A stretch of DNA of 64,000 nucleotides, taken from the NCBI GenBank assembly GCA_038255145.1, contig JBBSLP010000019.1:22081-86080 (forward strand), given 5' to 3'. The notes under the pieces were generated by a model. It was not told the origin of the DNA, did not search any database, and saw only the letters and a list, made by a program, of their open reading frames with translations. This document shows positions 7,823-16,449 of the stretch, piece after piece. The DNA is from WHTX01 sp038255145 (GTDB taxonomy: Bacteria; Actinomycetota; Acidimicrobiia; Acidimicrobiales; CAIXPF01). Position 1 is the first letter of the stretch; each line of letters opens with the position of its first letter. A program made the translations under genes and the position numbers.

Positions 7823-9294
7823 TGGCCGGCCGCTCCCGGGCCCGAGATGCGGCCGGTAACATGTCCGACATCGATGCGGACCGCAGCGGCGAGGTGTCCC
7901 GCGGCCAGGTGCGCCGTGGCGGACGAGATCCCGCCGCCGTGAGGACGGCCCGCCCCCAGGCCGCGGTGGGCGCCGCCGCCCTGCTCCCCCGCCTGTCCGG
8001 CACGTTCGTCCTGGTCGTGGGCACGGCCAGCCTGCTGCTGGCCCGGCTCAGCCTTGGCGCGGGCCTGGCCATCACCGGCGCCGAACTGGTCCTCCCCGTG
8101 GTGGTGGCCGTGGCCCTGGCGGTGGCCTGCTGGTTCGTCCCCTGGGCCCGGCTGCCCGCGGGCAGCACCCTGGTCGTCCCCGTGAGCGCCCTGGGCCTGG
8201 TGCTGTTCCTCGACGGCACCACCGACTTCACCTCCACACCGGGCGCGGCGGTGGCCTACCCCATCTACGTCATCCTCCTGCTGGCCTGGGTGGGGGTGAG
8301 CGAGCCCCGGGTGACGGCCCTGGCCTTCTCGCCCTGCGTGGGCGCGGTGATGGCCTACGTGCTGACCCGTCACGCCTCCACCGGGCTCACCGCCTGGTCG
8401 CTGGTGGTGGTGCTGCCCATAGGTGTGGGCGTGGGTGAGACGGTGGCGTGGTTCGCGGCCCGCAGTCGGGCCCTCGACGGCCGCGAGGTGCGTCGGGCCG
8501 ACGACCTGCGCCGCCTGGCCCGCCTCCTCGGCGGCCTGGCCGGGCTGAAGGACCTGGACCTGGCGGCCACACTCGTGGCCCGGGAGGCCACCGGGCTGTT
8601 CGGCGGCGAAGCCGCGTCCGTCGAGCTCGTGGCTGCCGACGGCAAGACGGCCCGGGCCGCCTTCGGCCACGGTGGGGCCCACGCCACCTCCATCGCCCTC
8701 ATCGGCAGCCAGCGAACCGTGGGTCGGGTCGAGGTCGTGTCCGGCGCCCATGCGACCGACGACTACTTCGAGCGGCTGGCCGAACTGTTCGCCATGCAGG
8801 TCGGGGCCACCGTCGAACAGCTGTACACCATCAGTGAGCTCGATCGCGACACCCGTCGGGATGCCCTGACGGGCACGGGCAACCGCCGCCACGCCGCCGA
8901 CCTGCTCGACAAGCTCCGCCCCGGTGAAGCCCTCATGGTCATCGACCTCGACAGCTTCAAGTCGGTCAACGACACCTGGGGGCACCGGGCCGGCGACGAG
9001 GTGCTGTTCAGGCTGGGCGTCTACCTGCAGACCTGCGTGCGGGGCGACGACGACGTCGCCCGACTGGGTGGGGACGAGTTCGTCGTGGTGACCCGGCGGG
9101 GCGACGACCCCATGCGCATGGCCCAACGCCTGCTCGAGGGCTGGCGCCAGGAGGGGCACCCCACGACGCTGAGCATCGGCGTGGCCCGACACCATGTCGG
9201 CTCGGAGGCCGACGACACCCTGGACCGGGCCGACGCCGCCCTCTACCAGGCCAAGTCTCTGGGCCGCGACCAGGTCGTCCTCGCCGCCGGCTGA
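7822..9294 (+). CDS. membrane diguanylate cyclase (MASE-like, GAF-like, GGDEF)
   Basis: 490-residue protein expected to make cyclic di-GMP from two GTP. About six membrane segments fill residues 40-215, a GAF-like linker follows, then a GGDEF domain at about 330-488. The catalytic motif is exact (LGGDEFVVV), and an RxxD autoinhibitory site (RGDD) lies five residues before it, so product inhibition is expected. The ATG at 7822 overlaps the TGA of malonyl-CoA decarboxylase (TGATG), pointing to translational coupling. The ligand of the membrane domain is unknown. Confidence 0.88.
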   Translation: MAGRSRARDAAGNMSDIDADRSGEVSRGQVRRGGRDPAAVRTARPQAAVGAAALLPRLSGTFVLVVGTASLLLARLSLGAGLAITGAELVLPVVVAVALAVACWFVPWARLPAGSTLVVPVSALGLVLFLDGTTDFTSTPGAAVAYPIYVILLLAWVGVSEPRVTALAFSPCVGAVMAYVLTRHASTGLTAWSLVVVLPIGVGVGETVAWFAARSRALDGREVRRADDLRRLARLLGGLAGLKDLDLAATLVAREATGLFGGEAASVELVAADGKTARAAFGHGGAHATSIALIGSQRTVGRVEVVSGAHATDDYFERLAELFAMQVGATVEQLYTISELDRDTRRDALTGTGNRRHAADLLDKLRPGEALMVIDLDSFKSVNDTWGHRAGDEVLFRLGVYLQTCVRGDDDVARLGGDEFVVVTRRGDDPMRMAQRLLEGWRQEGHPTTLSIGVARHHVGSEADDTLDRADAALYQAKSLGRDQVVLAAG

Positions 9295-9343
9295 GCGGCC
9301 GACCGGCGGCGGACGTGGGGGGTCCGGCCGAGGCGGCTGGACC

Positions 9344-9865
<522 letters not shown>

Positions 9866-10013
9866 GTCAGGCTCCTTCGCCCCGGCGGCGCCACCCCGAG
9901 CCCGGCACGCCAGTAGGTCACACCGACGAAATTACGCGGGTGTCGGCCCGCCAAGGGTAGGTGTCGGAGCCCGAGCCGTCAACGATGCCCGCCGGCGCCA
10001 GGACCGCCCCCGG

Positions 10014-10493
10014 TCAGCTGGCGAAGTCCTCGGGGTTGACCGAGTCGATGAACTGGCGGAACTGCTCGACCATGTCGTCCTGGTCGTCACCCTGGCGCTC
10101 TTCGGGGTAGGCGGCCTCGTCGAGGACGGCCGGGGCCACGAAGATGGGGGTCCCGGTGCGGGCGGCCAGGGCGATGGCGTCCGACGGACGGCTCGACACC
10201 GTGTGGGGCCCCTTGGGGGTGCGCAGGTGGAGCTCGGCGTAGAACGTGCGGTTGCGCAGCTCGGTGACCACCACCTGCTCGACGGAGACGCTGAGCTCGT
10301 CGAGCACGTCCTTCATCAGGTCGTGCGTCATGGGCCTGGGCGTCTCGATGTGCTCGAGCGCGTAGGCGATCGCCGTAGCTTCGGCGTTGCCGATGAGGAT
10401 GGGCAGCAGCCGCCGGGCGCCGCCCCGCTCGCGCAGGAGCACCACGGACGACGTCGCTTCCACCCTCACCGTGACGAGCTCGACTTCGACCAT
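10014..10493 (-). CDS. DUF151 bifunctional nuclease family protein
   Basis: 159 residues, full length for the family (M. tuberculosis Rv1829 position). Typical features are the opening MVEVELVTVRVE, the LPILIGNAEATAIAYAL segment (residues 30-47) and the late SRPSDAIALAARTGTPIFV motif (about 100-118). Some homologues have nuclease activity, but the bacterial role is not settled. A TAGGTT hexamer (10503-10508) lies 9 nt before the ATG, so it may have its own near-leaderless promoter within the block. Confidence 0.9.
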   Translation of the reverse strand: MVEVELVTVRVEATSSVVLLRERGGARRLLPILIGNAEATAIAYALEHIETPRPMTHDLMKDVLDELSVSVEQVVVTELRNRTFYAELHLRTPKGPHTVSSRPSDAIALAARTGTPIFVAPAVLDEAAYPEERQGDDQDDMVEQFRQFIDSVNPEDFAS

Positions 10494-10561
10494 CGTCCTC
10501 AGAACCTACCCTGCCGCCGACCGGACCGCGACCCGGTCCCGGCAACGTCGTCCAGCCTTGG

Positions 10562-11770
10562 TCAGTCTCCGCCGAGGTAGTCACGCGACGCCTTGCGGAA
10601 CAGCACGCGTCGCACCTCGTCACCGAGTTGGCCCAGTTCGGCCAGCAACTCGGCCGCCCGGGTCCCGTCACCACGACCCCGCTTGGGCAGGAAGGGGGCC
10701 ACCACCTGCTGGAACAGGGCGAGCTCGCGGTCGGCCGCGCTGCGGTACAGGCGCAGGTGGCGGGCCTCGATCCCGTGTTGGCGGAACCGGGCCGCCAGCT
10801 CGGCCACGGCCAACTCGTCGGCGTCGTAGAGCACCTCGTCACCCACGTGGCGACCGACGAGCAGGCCGAAGCGCTCGAGCTCGCCCAGTTCGGCGTCGTC
10901 CAGGCCGGTGCGGGACCCGAGCTCGTCGCGCGTCAGCTGCACCTCGGCGTCGAAGGCGTCTCCAGGGGCGTCCACAGGCTCGACGACGTCACCGACACCG
11001 TCACCGGGGCCCTCGTCGGCGCGGCCATCGGCACCCTCGTCGGGGGCGGGCACCACGACGGCGCCATCCACCCCGTCGGCCTCGCCCGACCGGGCCATGG
11101 GCTCGGGCTCGTAGCGAGCCGGGCGCGTACCGTGGCGGCTCGAACGCCTGGCCACGGGCTCGGCGTGGTCGCGACCGGTCAGACCACTCCACTCGGGCAG
11201 GGCCCCCGGGCCGGGACCACGGCTGCCGGGCTCGACGGGAGCGTCGGTGTCACCGCCGGTCCCAGGGTCGACGGTCCCGGGGTCGGCCGACTCCGGCTCG
11301 GCCACGTCGGGGAACAGGGACTGGCTGATCGGAGCCCCCAGGGAGCCGTTGCCCGCGGCGGGCTCCACCTCGCCGTCCGTCACCACCGTCGGGATCACGG
11401 GGTCGGCCCCGCCGGCATCGACCGGCTGGTCACCGCCCGGCTCCCCGCCACCGGCGGGATCGGCCGCCGCGGTCACCTCGGGTCGCACCGACCCGTCGCC
11501 GGGCTCGAGAGGTTCGAGGTCGAGGGGACCGGCCTCGAGGCGGTCCTTGATGACCTTGAGGGGCAGGAAGTGGTCCCGCTGCTGGGTGAGGATCCAGCGC
11601 AGGCGGGCCAGGTCGACGTCGTAGAACTTGCGGTAGCCCGAGGGGGTGCGCTCGGGCTCGAGCAGGCCCTGGCTCTCGAGGAAGCGGATCTTGGAGATGG
11701 TGACGTCGGGGAACTCGCCCTGGAGGAGGGCCAGCACCTCACCGATGGACAGGTGGGGTCGATCGCTCAT
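10562..11770 (-). CDS. ftsR: FtsR-type MerR regulator with a long central insertion
   Basis: 402 residues. The N-terminal MerR helix-turn-helix (LSIGEVLALLQGEF, KIRFLESQGLL, GYRKFYDVDLARL; residues 5-80) and a C-terminal domain (about 270-402, from VQLTRDELGSRTGL) match the mycobacterial FtsR/Rv1828 family, which activates ftsZ and is about 250 residues long. The extra 150 residues between them are low-complexity Pro/Gly/Asp/Glu sequence. The ATG at 11770 is 37 nt after the FHA gene, in the order seen in other actinobacteria. Confidence 0.85.
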   Translation of the reverse strand: MSDRPHLSIGEVLALLQGEFPDVTISKIRFLESQGLLEPERTPSGYRKFYDVDLARLRWILTQQRDHFLPLKVIKDRLEAGPLDLEPLEPGDGSVRPEVTAAADPAGGGEPGGDQPVDAGGADPVIPTVVTDGEVEPAAGNGSLGAPISQSLFPDVAEPESADPGTVDPGTGGDTDAPVEPGSRGPGPGALPEWSGLTGRDHAEPVARRSSRHGTRPARYEPEPMARSGEADGVDGAVVVPAPDEGADGRADEGPGDGVGDVVEPVDAPGDAFDAEVQLTRDELGSRTGLDDAELGELERFGLLVGRHVGDEVLYDADELAVAELAARFRQHGIEARHLRLYRSAADRELALFQQVVAPFLPKRGRGDGTRAAELLAELGQLGDEVRRVLFRKASRDYLGGD

Positions 11771-11807
11771 CCGAACGCCGATCCGATCCCTGCTGCGACG
11801 GCCACGG

Positions 11808-12287
11808 CTAGTGCCCACCAGACTCGACCGGGGCGATGAACACGAGCTTGAACTTGCCCACCTGCACCTCGTCGCCCGAGGTCAGCCAGGTCTGGTCGAC
11901 CCGCGAGCGGTTCACGTAGGTGCCGTTCAGCGAGCCCACGTCGCGCAGCAGGTAGCGGCCACCGGTGAAGCTGATCTCGGCGTGGCGGCGGGACACGGTG
12001 ACGTCGTCGAGGAAGATGGCGCTCTCCGGGTGCCGGCCCAGGCTGACCAGGGCCTGGGTGAGAGGGATGCGGGCGCCCACGTTGGGGCCCCGGGCCACCA
12101 CGAGCACCCCCTCCTGGCCCGCCTCGGGCGCGCTGAGCACCGCGGCGGTCTCGTCGCCCTCCAGGCGGAGGCTGATGGTCGCCGTGTTGTCGTCCCGGGG
12201 CGCCTCGAGCGGGGCCCCGCACGAGGCGCAGAACTTCGACCCTGCGGGGTTGCGGTTGCCGCACCTCGGACATGGCACCTCGGTCAC
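11808..12287 (-). CDS. FHA-domain protein with N-terminal zinc ribbon (GarA-like)
   Basis: 159 residues. A zinc ribbon (CPRCGNRNP...KFCASCG, residues 5-25) is followed by a linker with threonines (NTATIS) and an FHA domain (about 60-150) with the phosphothreonine-binding residues LGRHPES, SRRHAEI and GSLNGTYVN. By position it corresponds to GarA/Rv1827, a Ser/Thr-kinase-controlled regulator of 2-oxoglutarate metabolism; the zinc ribbon is additional. GTG start at 12287 with a perfect AGGAGG 8 nt upstream. Whether NTATIS is the kinase target is inference. Confidence 0.85.
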   Translation of the reverse strand: MTEVPCPRCGNRNPAGSKFCASCGAPLEAPRDDNTATISLRLEGDETAAVLSAPEAGQEGVLVVARGPNVGARIPLTQALVSLGRHPESAIFLDDVTVSRRHAEISFTGGRYLLRDVGSLNGTYVNRSRVDQTWLTSGDEVQVGKFKLVFIAPVESGGH

Positions 12288-12307
12288 GCCCTCCACCTCC
12301 TGGCCGC

Positions 12308-12688
12308 TCAACCCTCGATCAGCGCTCGGTAGCCCTCGGCGTCGAGGAGGCCGACGACCTCGTCGGGGTCCGTCAGTTCGATCACGCAGATCCACCCTTC
12401 GCCATAGGGCTCCTCGTTGATCTTCTCCGGGTTGTCGACCAGATCGGTGTTCACCTCGACCACCGTCCCCCCCACAGGGGCGTAGATCTCCGAGACGGAC
12501 TTGGTGGACTCGACCTCGCTGAAGGAATCGCCCCCGGAGACCACCCGACCCACCTCGGGGAGCTCGACGTACACCACGTCCCCCAGGGCATCCTGGGCGT
12601 AGTCCGTGATGCCGATGCGGACCTTGCCGTCCTCCAGCCGGGTCCACTCGTGATCCGGCGAGTACCGGAGCTCCTGGGGGATGTTCAT
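12308..12688 (-). CDS. gcvH: glycine cleavage system H protein
   Basis: 126-residue lipoyl carrier that shuttles the aminomethyl group between the P, T and L proteins of glycine cleavage. Lipoylation Lys 63 lies in EVESTKSVSE, and the family opening RYSPDHEW is intact. ATG 12688 is chosen over ATG 12694 because TAGCGT lies exactly 8 nt before it. No gcvP or gcvT is nearby. It heads the block with the GarA-like and FtsR genes. Confidence 0.95.
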   Translation of the reverse strand: MNIPQELRYSPDHEWTRLEDGKVRIGITDYAQDALGDVVYVELPEVGRVVSGGDSFSEVESTKSVSEIYAPVGGTVVEVNTDLVDNPEKINEEPYGEGWICVIELTDPDEVVGLLDAEGYRALIEG

Positions 12689-12696
12689 GGGCATCG

Positions 12697-12702
12697 ACGC
12701 TA
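12697..12702 (-). promoter_or_regulatory. -10 element TAGCGT, leaderless promoter of gcvH
   Basis: TAnnnT hexamer 8 nt before the ATG at 12688. It overlaps no coding sequence if that start is used. Confidence 0.5.
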
Positions 12703-12761
12703 TCGGACGCGCCCCCCCGCAGGACGGTCCGTGACGTCGCGCCAACGGCGCAGCCTGGACG

Positions 12762-15245
12762 TCAGCGCACGAGCTGGCGGATCCTGAGCACGTACTCGCG
12801 GGCCAGGCGGCGGGCGTCGGCGTCCGAGCGGCCTTCGGCGTAGACGTGGGTGATGGCGTCCTCGGGGTCGGGCAGGGCCAGGACCCAGCCCTCGTCGTGG
12901 AGGACCTTGACCCCGTCCACCAGCACCGTGGGCCGCCGTGCCGTCTCCACCAGGGTGCGCATGACGGTGCCCTTCTGGTCCCACGGGGTCACCACCGTCT
13001 CGTGGACCACGTGCACCCGGGGCAGCTCGTCGACCACCTCGGACAGGGGGATGCGGTGGTGGGCCAACAGGTCCAGCATCTTGACCAGGGCCGCAGCCGC
13101 GTCGAAGGAGGGCAGGAAGCCGGGGATGATGTAGCCGCCGTCGAGGCTGGCGGCGAAGCCCACCCCGGGCACGGTCGAGGCCTCGTTGAGGGCGGGGACC
13201 GACATCTTGGTCAGCTCGACCGAGACCCCCCGCTCGCCGGCCAGGCGGGCGGCCACATCGGTCACCCCCACGGGCAGGGCGATGCGGTCCCCCAGCAGGT
13301 GGTCCGACACCAGGCGCACGAAGGCCAACAGCGACGAGGTGTCCGACAGCACCCGGCCCTGGTCGTCCACGAAGGTGATGCGCTCGCCGTCGGGGTCGAG
13401 CACGGCGCCGAGCTGTGCCCCCGAGGACCGCACCAGGCTGGCCACCTGCTCGGCGTGGACCCGGGCGTCGAAGTCGATGACCCCCGAGGTCGACGTGTAG
13501 GGGTTCACGGCCAGCACCTCGGCCTGCAGCTTGGCCAGCACGTTGGGCATGACCAGGGAGGCGGTGCCGTAGGAGTAGTCGACGACCACCTTGAACCGGG
13601 TGGCGGCGATGAGGCCCACGTCGACGGTGGCCTGCAGGGCCGACGCGTACTGCTCGACGATGCGGGAGGGGAAGCCGATGTCGCCGATGTCCGAGGGCAG
13701 GACCCGGCGGAAGTCCTCGCGGTGGAACAGCCGCTCCACCTTGCGCTGGGTGTCCTCGGACAGGTCGGCGCCGTTGGGGTCGAAGAAGCGCACCTGCACC
13801 GACTGGGCGTCGCCGTCGTTGATGCGCACGGTCAGGCCCCCCGAGGCCCACCCCTGGCGGATGGCGAAGCGGGTGACGGGCACCGAGGCGACCTCGAGGT
13901 CGACCACGTTGACCCCGCCCGAGTTCAGCCCGGCCATCAGGGCCCGCTTGAGCATGCGGGCCGAGCGCGACGTGTCCCGGGAGGTGACCACGGTGGCGTC
14001 GATCTTGAGGGCCGACGCGTAGGCCATGGCCAGGCGCACGGTCAGCTCGGGGGTGATGTCGACGTTGGCCAGGCCGCTGACCCCCTCGCGCCCGAACAGG
14101 CTGCGGGCCCCCTTGGACTCCCACACGATGGACGAGTTGATGACGGCACCGGTCTCGACCGTCTTGAACGGGTACACCTTGACGTCGGTGCCGATGAAGG
14201 CGTCGTCGGCCACGAAGCACTCGTCGCCGAGCACGGCACCCTCGTCGACCCGCACCCCCCGACGCAGGTCACAGGCCCGGCCCACGATGGCGCCCCGCAA
14301 CCGGGAGCCCTCGCCGATGTAGGTGTTGTCGTGCACGACCATGCGGTCGAGGTCCACGTCACGCCGCACCCGCACGTTCTGGCCCAGCACCACGTACTCG
14401 CCCAGGCGGGCCCCCGCGGTGATGCGGCAGTTGTCCCCGATGAGGGCGGGGCCCTCGACGCGGGCGTCGGGGTGGATCTCGGCCCCCTCCCCCACCCACA
14501 CCCCGGGGCCGATCTGGAACCCGGGCAGGTCGACCCGGACCTTGCCGTCGAGGATGTCCTTGTGGGCCCGCACGTAGGCCTCGAGGGTGCCCACGTCCTC
14601 CCAGTAGCCCTCGCCCACCGAGCCGAAGATGGGAGCGCCCGCCTCGAGCAGGGCGGGGAACACCTCGGCGGAGAAGTCCACGGGCCGCCCGCTGGGGATG
14701 TGGTCGAAGATCTCGGGCTCGAGGACGAAGATGCCCGTGTTGATGGTGTCGGAGAACACCTGGCCCCACGTCGGCTTCTCCAGGAAGCGCTCGATGGAGC
14801 CGTCCTCGCGGGTGATGACGATGCCGAACTCGAGGGGGTTCTCCACCCGCACCAGGCCGATGGTGGCCAGGGCGCCGGCCTTCTCGTGCACGGCCACGAT
14901 CTTGGACAGGTCGATGTCGGTGAGCACGTCGCCGGAGATGACCAGGAAGCGCTCGTCGAGCTCGTCCCTGGCGTTGAGCACCGACCCCGCCGTGCCCAGG
15001 GGGGATTCCTCGGTGGCGTAGACCATGCGCACGCCGTACTCGGACCCGTCCCCGAAGTAGGTGCGGATGGCGTTGGCCCGGTAGGCCACGGTGACGACGA
15101 TCTCGTCGAAGCCGTGCTTGCGCAGCAGGCCGACGACGTGCTCCATCATGGGCCGGTTGGCCAGGGGGATCATCGGCTTGGGCAGGTTGGAGGTGAGGGG
15201 GCGCAAGCGCGAGCCTTCACCGCCGGCCATGATGACGGCTTTCAC
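12762..15245 (-). CDS. nucleotidyltransferase - beta-helix - phosphomannomutase-like fusion
   Basis: 827 residues. Residues 1-230 are a sugar-1-phosphate nucleotidyltransferase (MAGGEGSRLRPLT; KPMIPLANRPMMEH; GDVLTDID), probably making GDP-mannose. Residues 245-375 form a left-handed beta-helix of hexapeptide repeats. Residues 380-827 have a phosphohexomutase fold. In the mutase part the usual TASHNP phosphoserine loop is replaced by SGGLTVRINDGD, the metal loop is DPDGER instead of DGDGDR, and GExSGH is not recognisable. The mutase half may therefore be regulatory or altered. GTG start supported by TAGGTT 8 nt upstream. Confidence 0.85.
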   Translation of the reverse strand: MKAVIMAGGEGSRLRPLTSNLPKPMIPLANRPMMEHVVGLLRKHGFDEIVVTVAYRANAIRTYFGDGSEYGVRMVYATEESPLGTAGSVLNARDELDERFLVISGDVLTDIDLSKIVAVHEKAGALATIGLVRVENPLEFGIVITREDGSIERFLEKPTWGQVFSDTINTGIFVLEPEIFDHIPSGRPVDFSAEVFPALLEAGAPIFGSVGEGYWEDVGTLEAYVRAHKDILDGKVRVDLPGFQIGPGVWVGEGAEIHPDARVEGPALIGDNCRITAGARLGEYVVLGQNVRVRRDVDLDRMVVHDNTYIGEGSRLRGAIVGRACDLRRGVRVDEGAVLGDECFVADDAFIGTDVKVYPFKTVETGAVINSSIVWESKGARSLFGREGVSGLANVDITPELTVRLAMAYASALKIDATVVTSRDTSRSARMLKRALMAGLNSGGVNVVDLEVASVPVTRFAIRQGWASGGLTVRINDGDAQSVQVRFFDPNGADLSEDTQRKVERLFHREDFRRVLPSDIGDIGFPSRIVEQYASALQATVDVGLIAATRFKVVVDYSYGTASLVMPNVLAKLQAEVLAVNPYTSTSGVIDFDARVHAEQVASLVRSSGAQLGAVLDPDGERITFVDDQGRVLSDTSSLLAFVRLVSDHLLGDRIALPVGVTDVAARLAGERGVSVELTKMSVPALNEASTVPGVGFAASLDGGYIIPGFLPSFDAAAALVKMLDLLAHHRIPLSEVVDELPRVHVVHETVVTPWDQKGTVMRTLVETARRPTVLVDGVKVLHDEGWVLALPDPEDAITHVYAEGRSDADARRLAREYVLRIRQLVR

Positions 15246-15253
15246 GCGCGCAC

Positions 15254-15259
15254 AACCTA
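15254..15259 (-). promoter_or_regulatory. -10 element TAGGTT, leaderless promoter of the nucleotidyltransferase fusion
   Basis: TAnnnT hexamer 8 nt before the GTG at 15245. Confidence 0.5.
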
Positions 15260-15300
15260 CTCGGGTGCCGTGCCCGCTCCCCAAGCTGGCCCGACCGCGC

Positions 15301-15921
15301 TCAGCCCGCCCGGCCCGCCTTCACCGCAGCGCGGGCCAGGGGCACGTACAGCACCAGGGCCACGTAGCTGGCCACCAGCCCGGGGATGGCGAACACCCAG
15401 GCCAGCACGTCCATGGCCGGCGCGTAGGACAGCGTCGAGGCCCCGGCCAGCCACAGCGGGAAGGCGAACATCATGGCGAAGGTGCCGGCCTTGCCCCACC
15501 AGGTCACGTCGATGCGCCGGGCCCCCAGGGACGCCAGCACCAGGGCGGCCGCGGCCACCAGTGCCTCGCGGGCGAGCACGACCACGCCGAACCACAGGGG
15601 GGCCGAGCCGTCGACGAGGATGGAGGTCGTGCCCACGATGAGCAGCAGGCGGTCGGCCACGGGGTCGAGCACCTTGCCCAGCTCGGACACCTGGTGCAGG
15701 TGGCGGGCCAGGTAGCCGTCGACGAAGTCGGTCATGCCCAGCACGGCCAGCAGCCAGGCCGCCGCGGCCCGGTTCTCCCGGCCGAAGAGCAGGTAGACGA
15801 AGACGGGGATGCAGCACAGCCGCAGCACCGACAACACGTTGGGCACGGTGAGCACGGCGCTGGTGTCGGTGCCCGACGCCTCTCCCCCCGACCGGTCCCC
15901 CGGAGCCACGGTCGACGACAC
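15301..15921 (-). CDS. CDP-alcohol phosphatidyltransferase (PgsA-type)
   Basis: 206-residue integral membrane enzyme that exchanges CMP of a CDP-diacylglycerol for an alcohol phosphate. The family motif is complete: DG at DFVDGYLAR, then G and two Asp in ELGKVLDPVAD (residues 65-95). Five to six hydrophobic segments follow. The acceptor could be glycerol-3-phosphate (phosphatidylglycerophosphate synthase) or inositol phosphate. GTG start at 15921, 8 nt after TACGCT. It is divergent from the HIT gene. Confidence 0.88.
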   Translation of the reverse strand: MSSTVAPGDRSGGEASGTDTSAVLTVPNVLSVLRLCCIPVFVYLLFGRENRAAAAWLLAVLGMTDFVDGYLARHLHQVSELGKVLDPVADRLLLIVGTTSILVDGSAPLWFGVVVLAREALVAAAALVLASLGARRIDVTWWGKAGTFAMMFAFPLWLAGASTLSYAPAMDVLAWVFAIPGLVASYVALVLYVPLARAAVKAGRAG

Positions 15922-15929
15922 GGCCAGTG

Positions 15930-15935
15930 AGCGTA
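15930..15935 (-). promoter_or_regulatory. -10 element TACGCT, leaderless promoter of the phosphatidyltransferase gene
   Basis: TAnnnT hexamer 8 nt before the GTG at 15921. Confidence 0.5.
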
Positions 15936-15979
15936 CCCCAGGGGGGTGGGTGCCCCCGGGCCCGGCCTGTCCGAAGGGC

Positions 15980-15985
15980 TACCCT
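15980..15985 (+). promoter_or_regulatory. -10 element TACCCT, leaderless promoter of the HIT gene
   Basis: TAnnnT hexamer 8 nt before the ATG at 15994. Confidence 0.5.
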
Positions 15986-15993
15986 GCGCCGCC

Positions 15994-16416
15994 ATGGCCA
16001 GCCTGTTAACCCGCATCATCGAGGGCGAGCTCCCGGGGCGCTTCGTGTGGCGGGACGACCGCGCCGTCGCCTTCCTCACCATCAACCCCGTGCAGCCCGG
16101 TCACACCCTGGTGGTGCCCCGGGTCGAGGTCGACCACTGGCTCGACCTCGACGACGAGACCGTGTCGCACCTGACGCTCGTGGCCCGCAGCATCGGCCGG
16201 GCCCAGCAGGCGGCCTTCCCCTGTGTGCGGGTGGGCCTGCTCATCGCCGGGTTCGACGTCCCCCACGTCCACCTGCACGTCCTGCCCCTGCAGTCCATGG
16301 CCGACATCGACCTGGCCCGGACCCAGACAAACCCCGACCCCGCCGACCTCGACGACGCCGCGTCGCGCCTGCGGGCCACGCTGACCGCCCAGGGCCACAC
16401 CCAAGCCCGCCCCTGA
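15994..16416 (+). CDS. HIT-family nucleotide hydrolase
   Basis: 140-residue histidine-triad protein that hydrolyses phosphoramidate or adenylyl bonds of nucleotides. Triad HVHLHVLP at about residues 89-96; the upstream conserved block NPVQPGHTLVVPR is also present. The ATG at 15994 is preferred over the in-frame ATG 15946 because of the 8-nt spacing to TACCCT. The in vivo substrate is unknown. Confidence 0.92.
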   Translation: MASLLTRIIEGELPGRFVWRDDRAVAFLTINPVQPGHTLVVPRVEVDHWLDLDDETVSHLTLVARSIGRAQQAAFPCVRVGLLIAGFDVPHVHLHVLPLQSMADIDLARTQTNPDPADLDDAASRLRATLTAQGHTQARP

Positions 16417-16449
16417 CGACCTTCGGGCGCCCCGGGGCTCGTGACCGGG

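Noticed and set aside
12846..15641. 931-residue open frame on the plus strand
   Set aside because: Antisense to the nucleotidyltransferase/phosphomannomutase fusion; composition is typical of a reverse-frame artefact.
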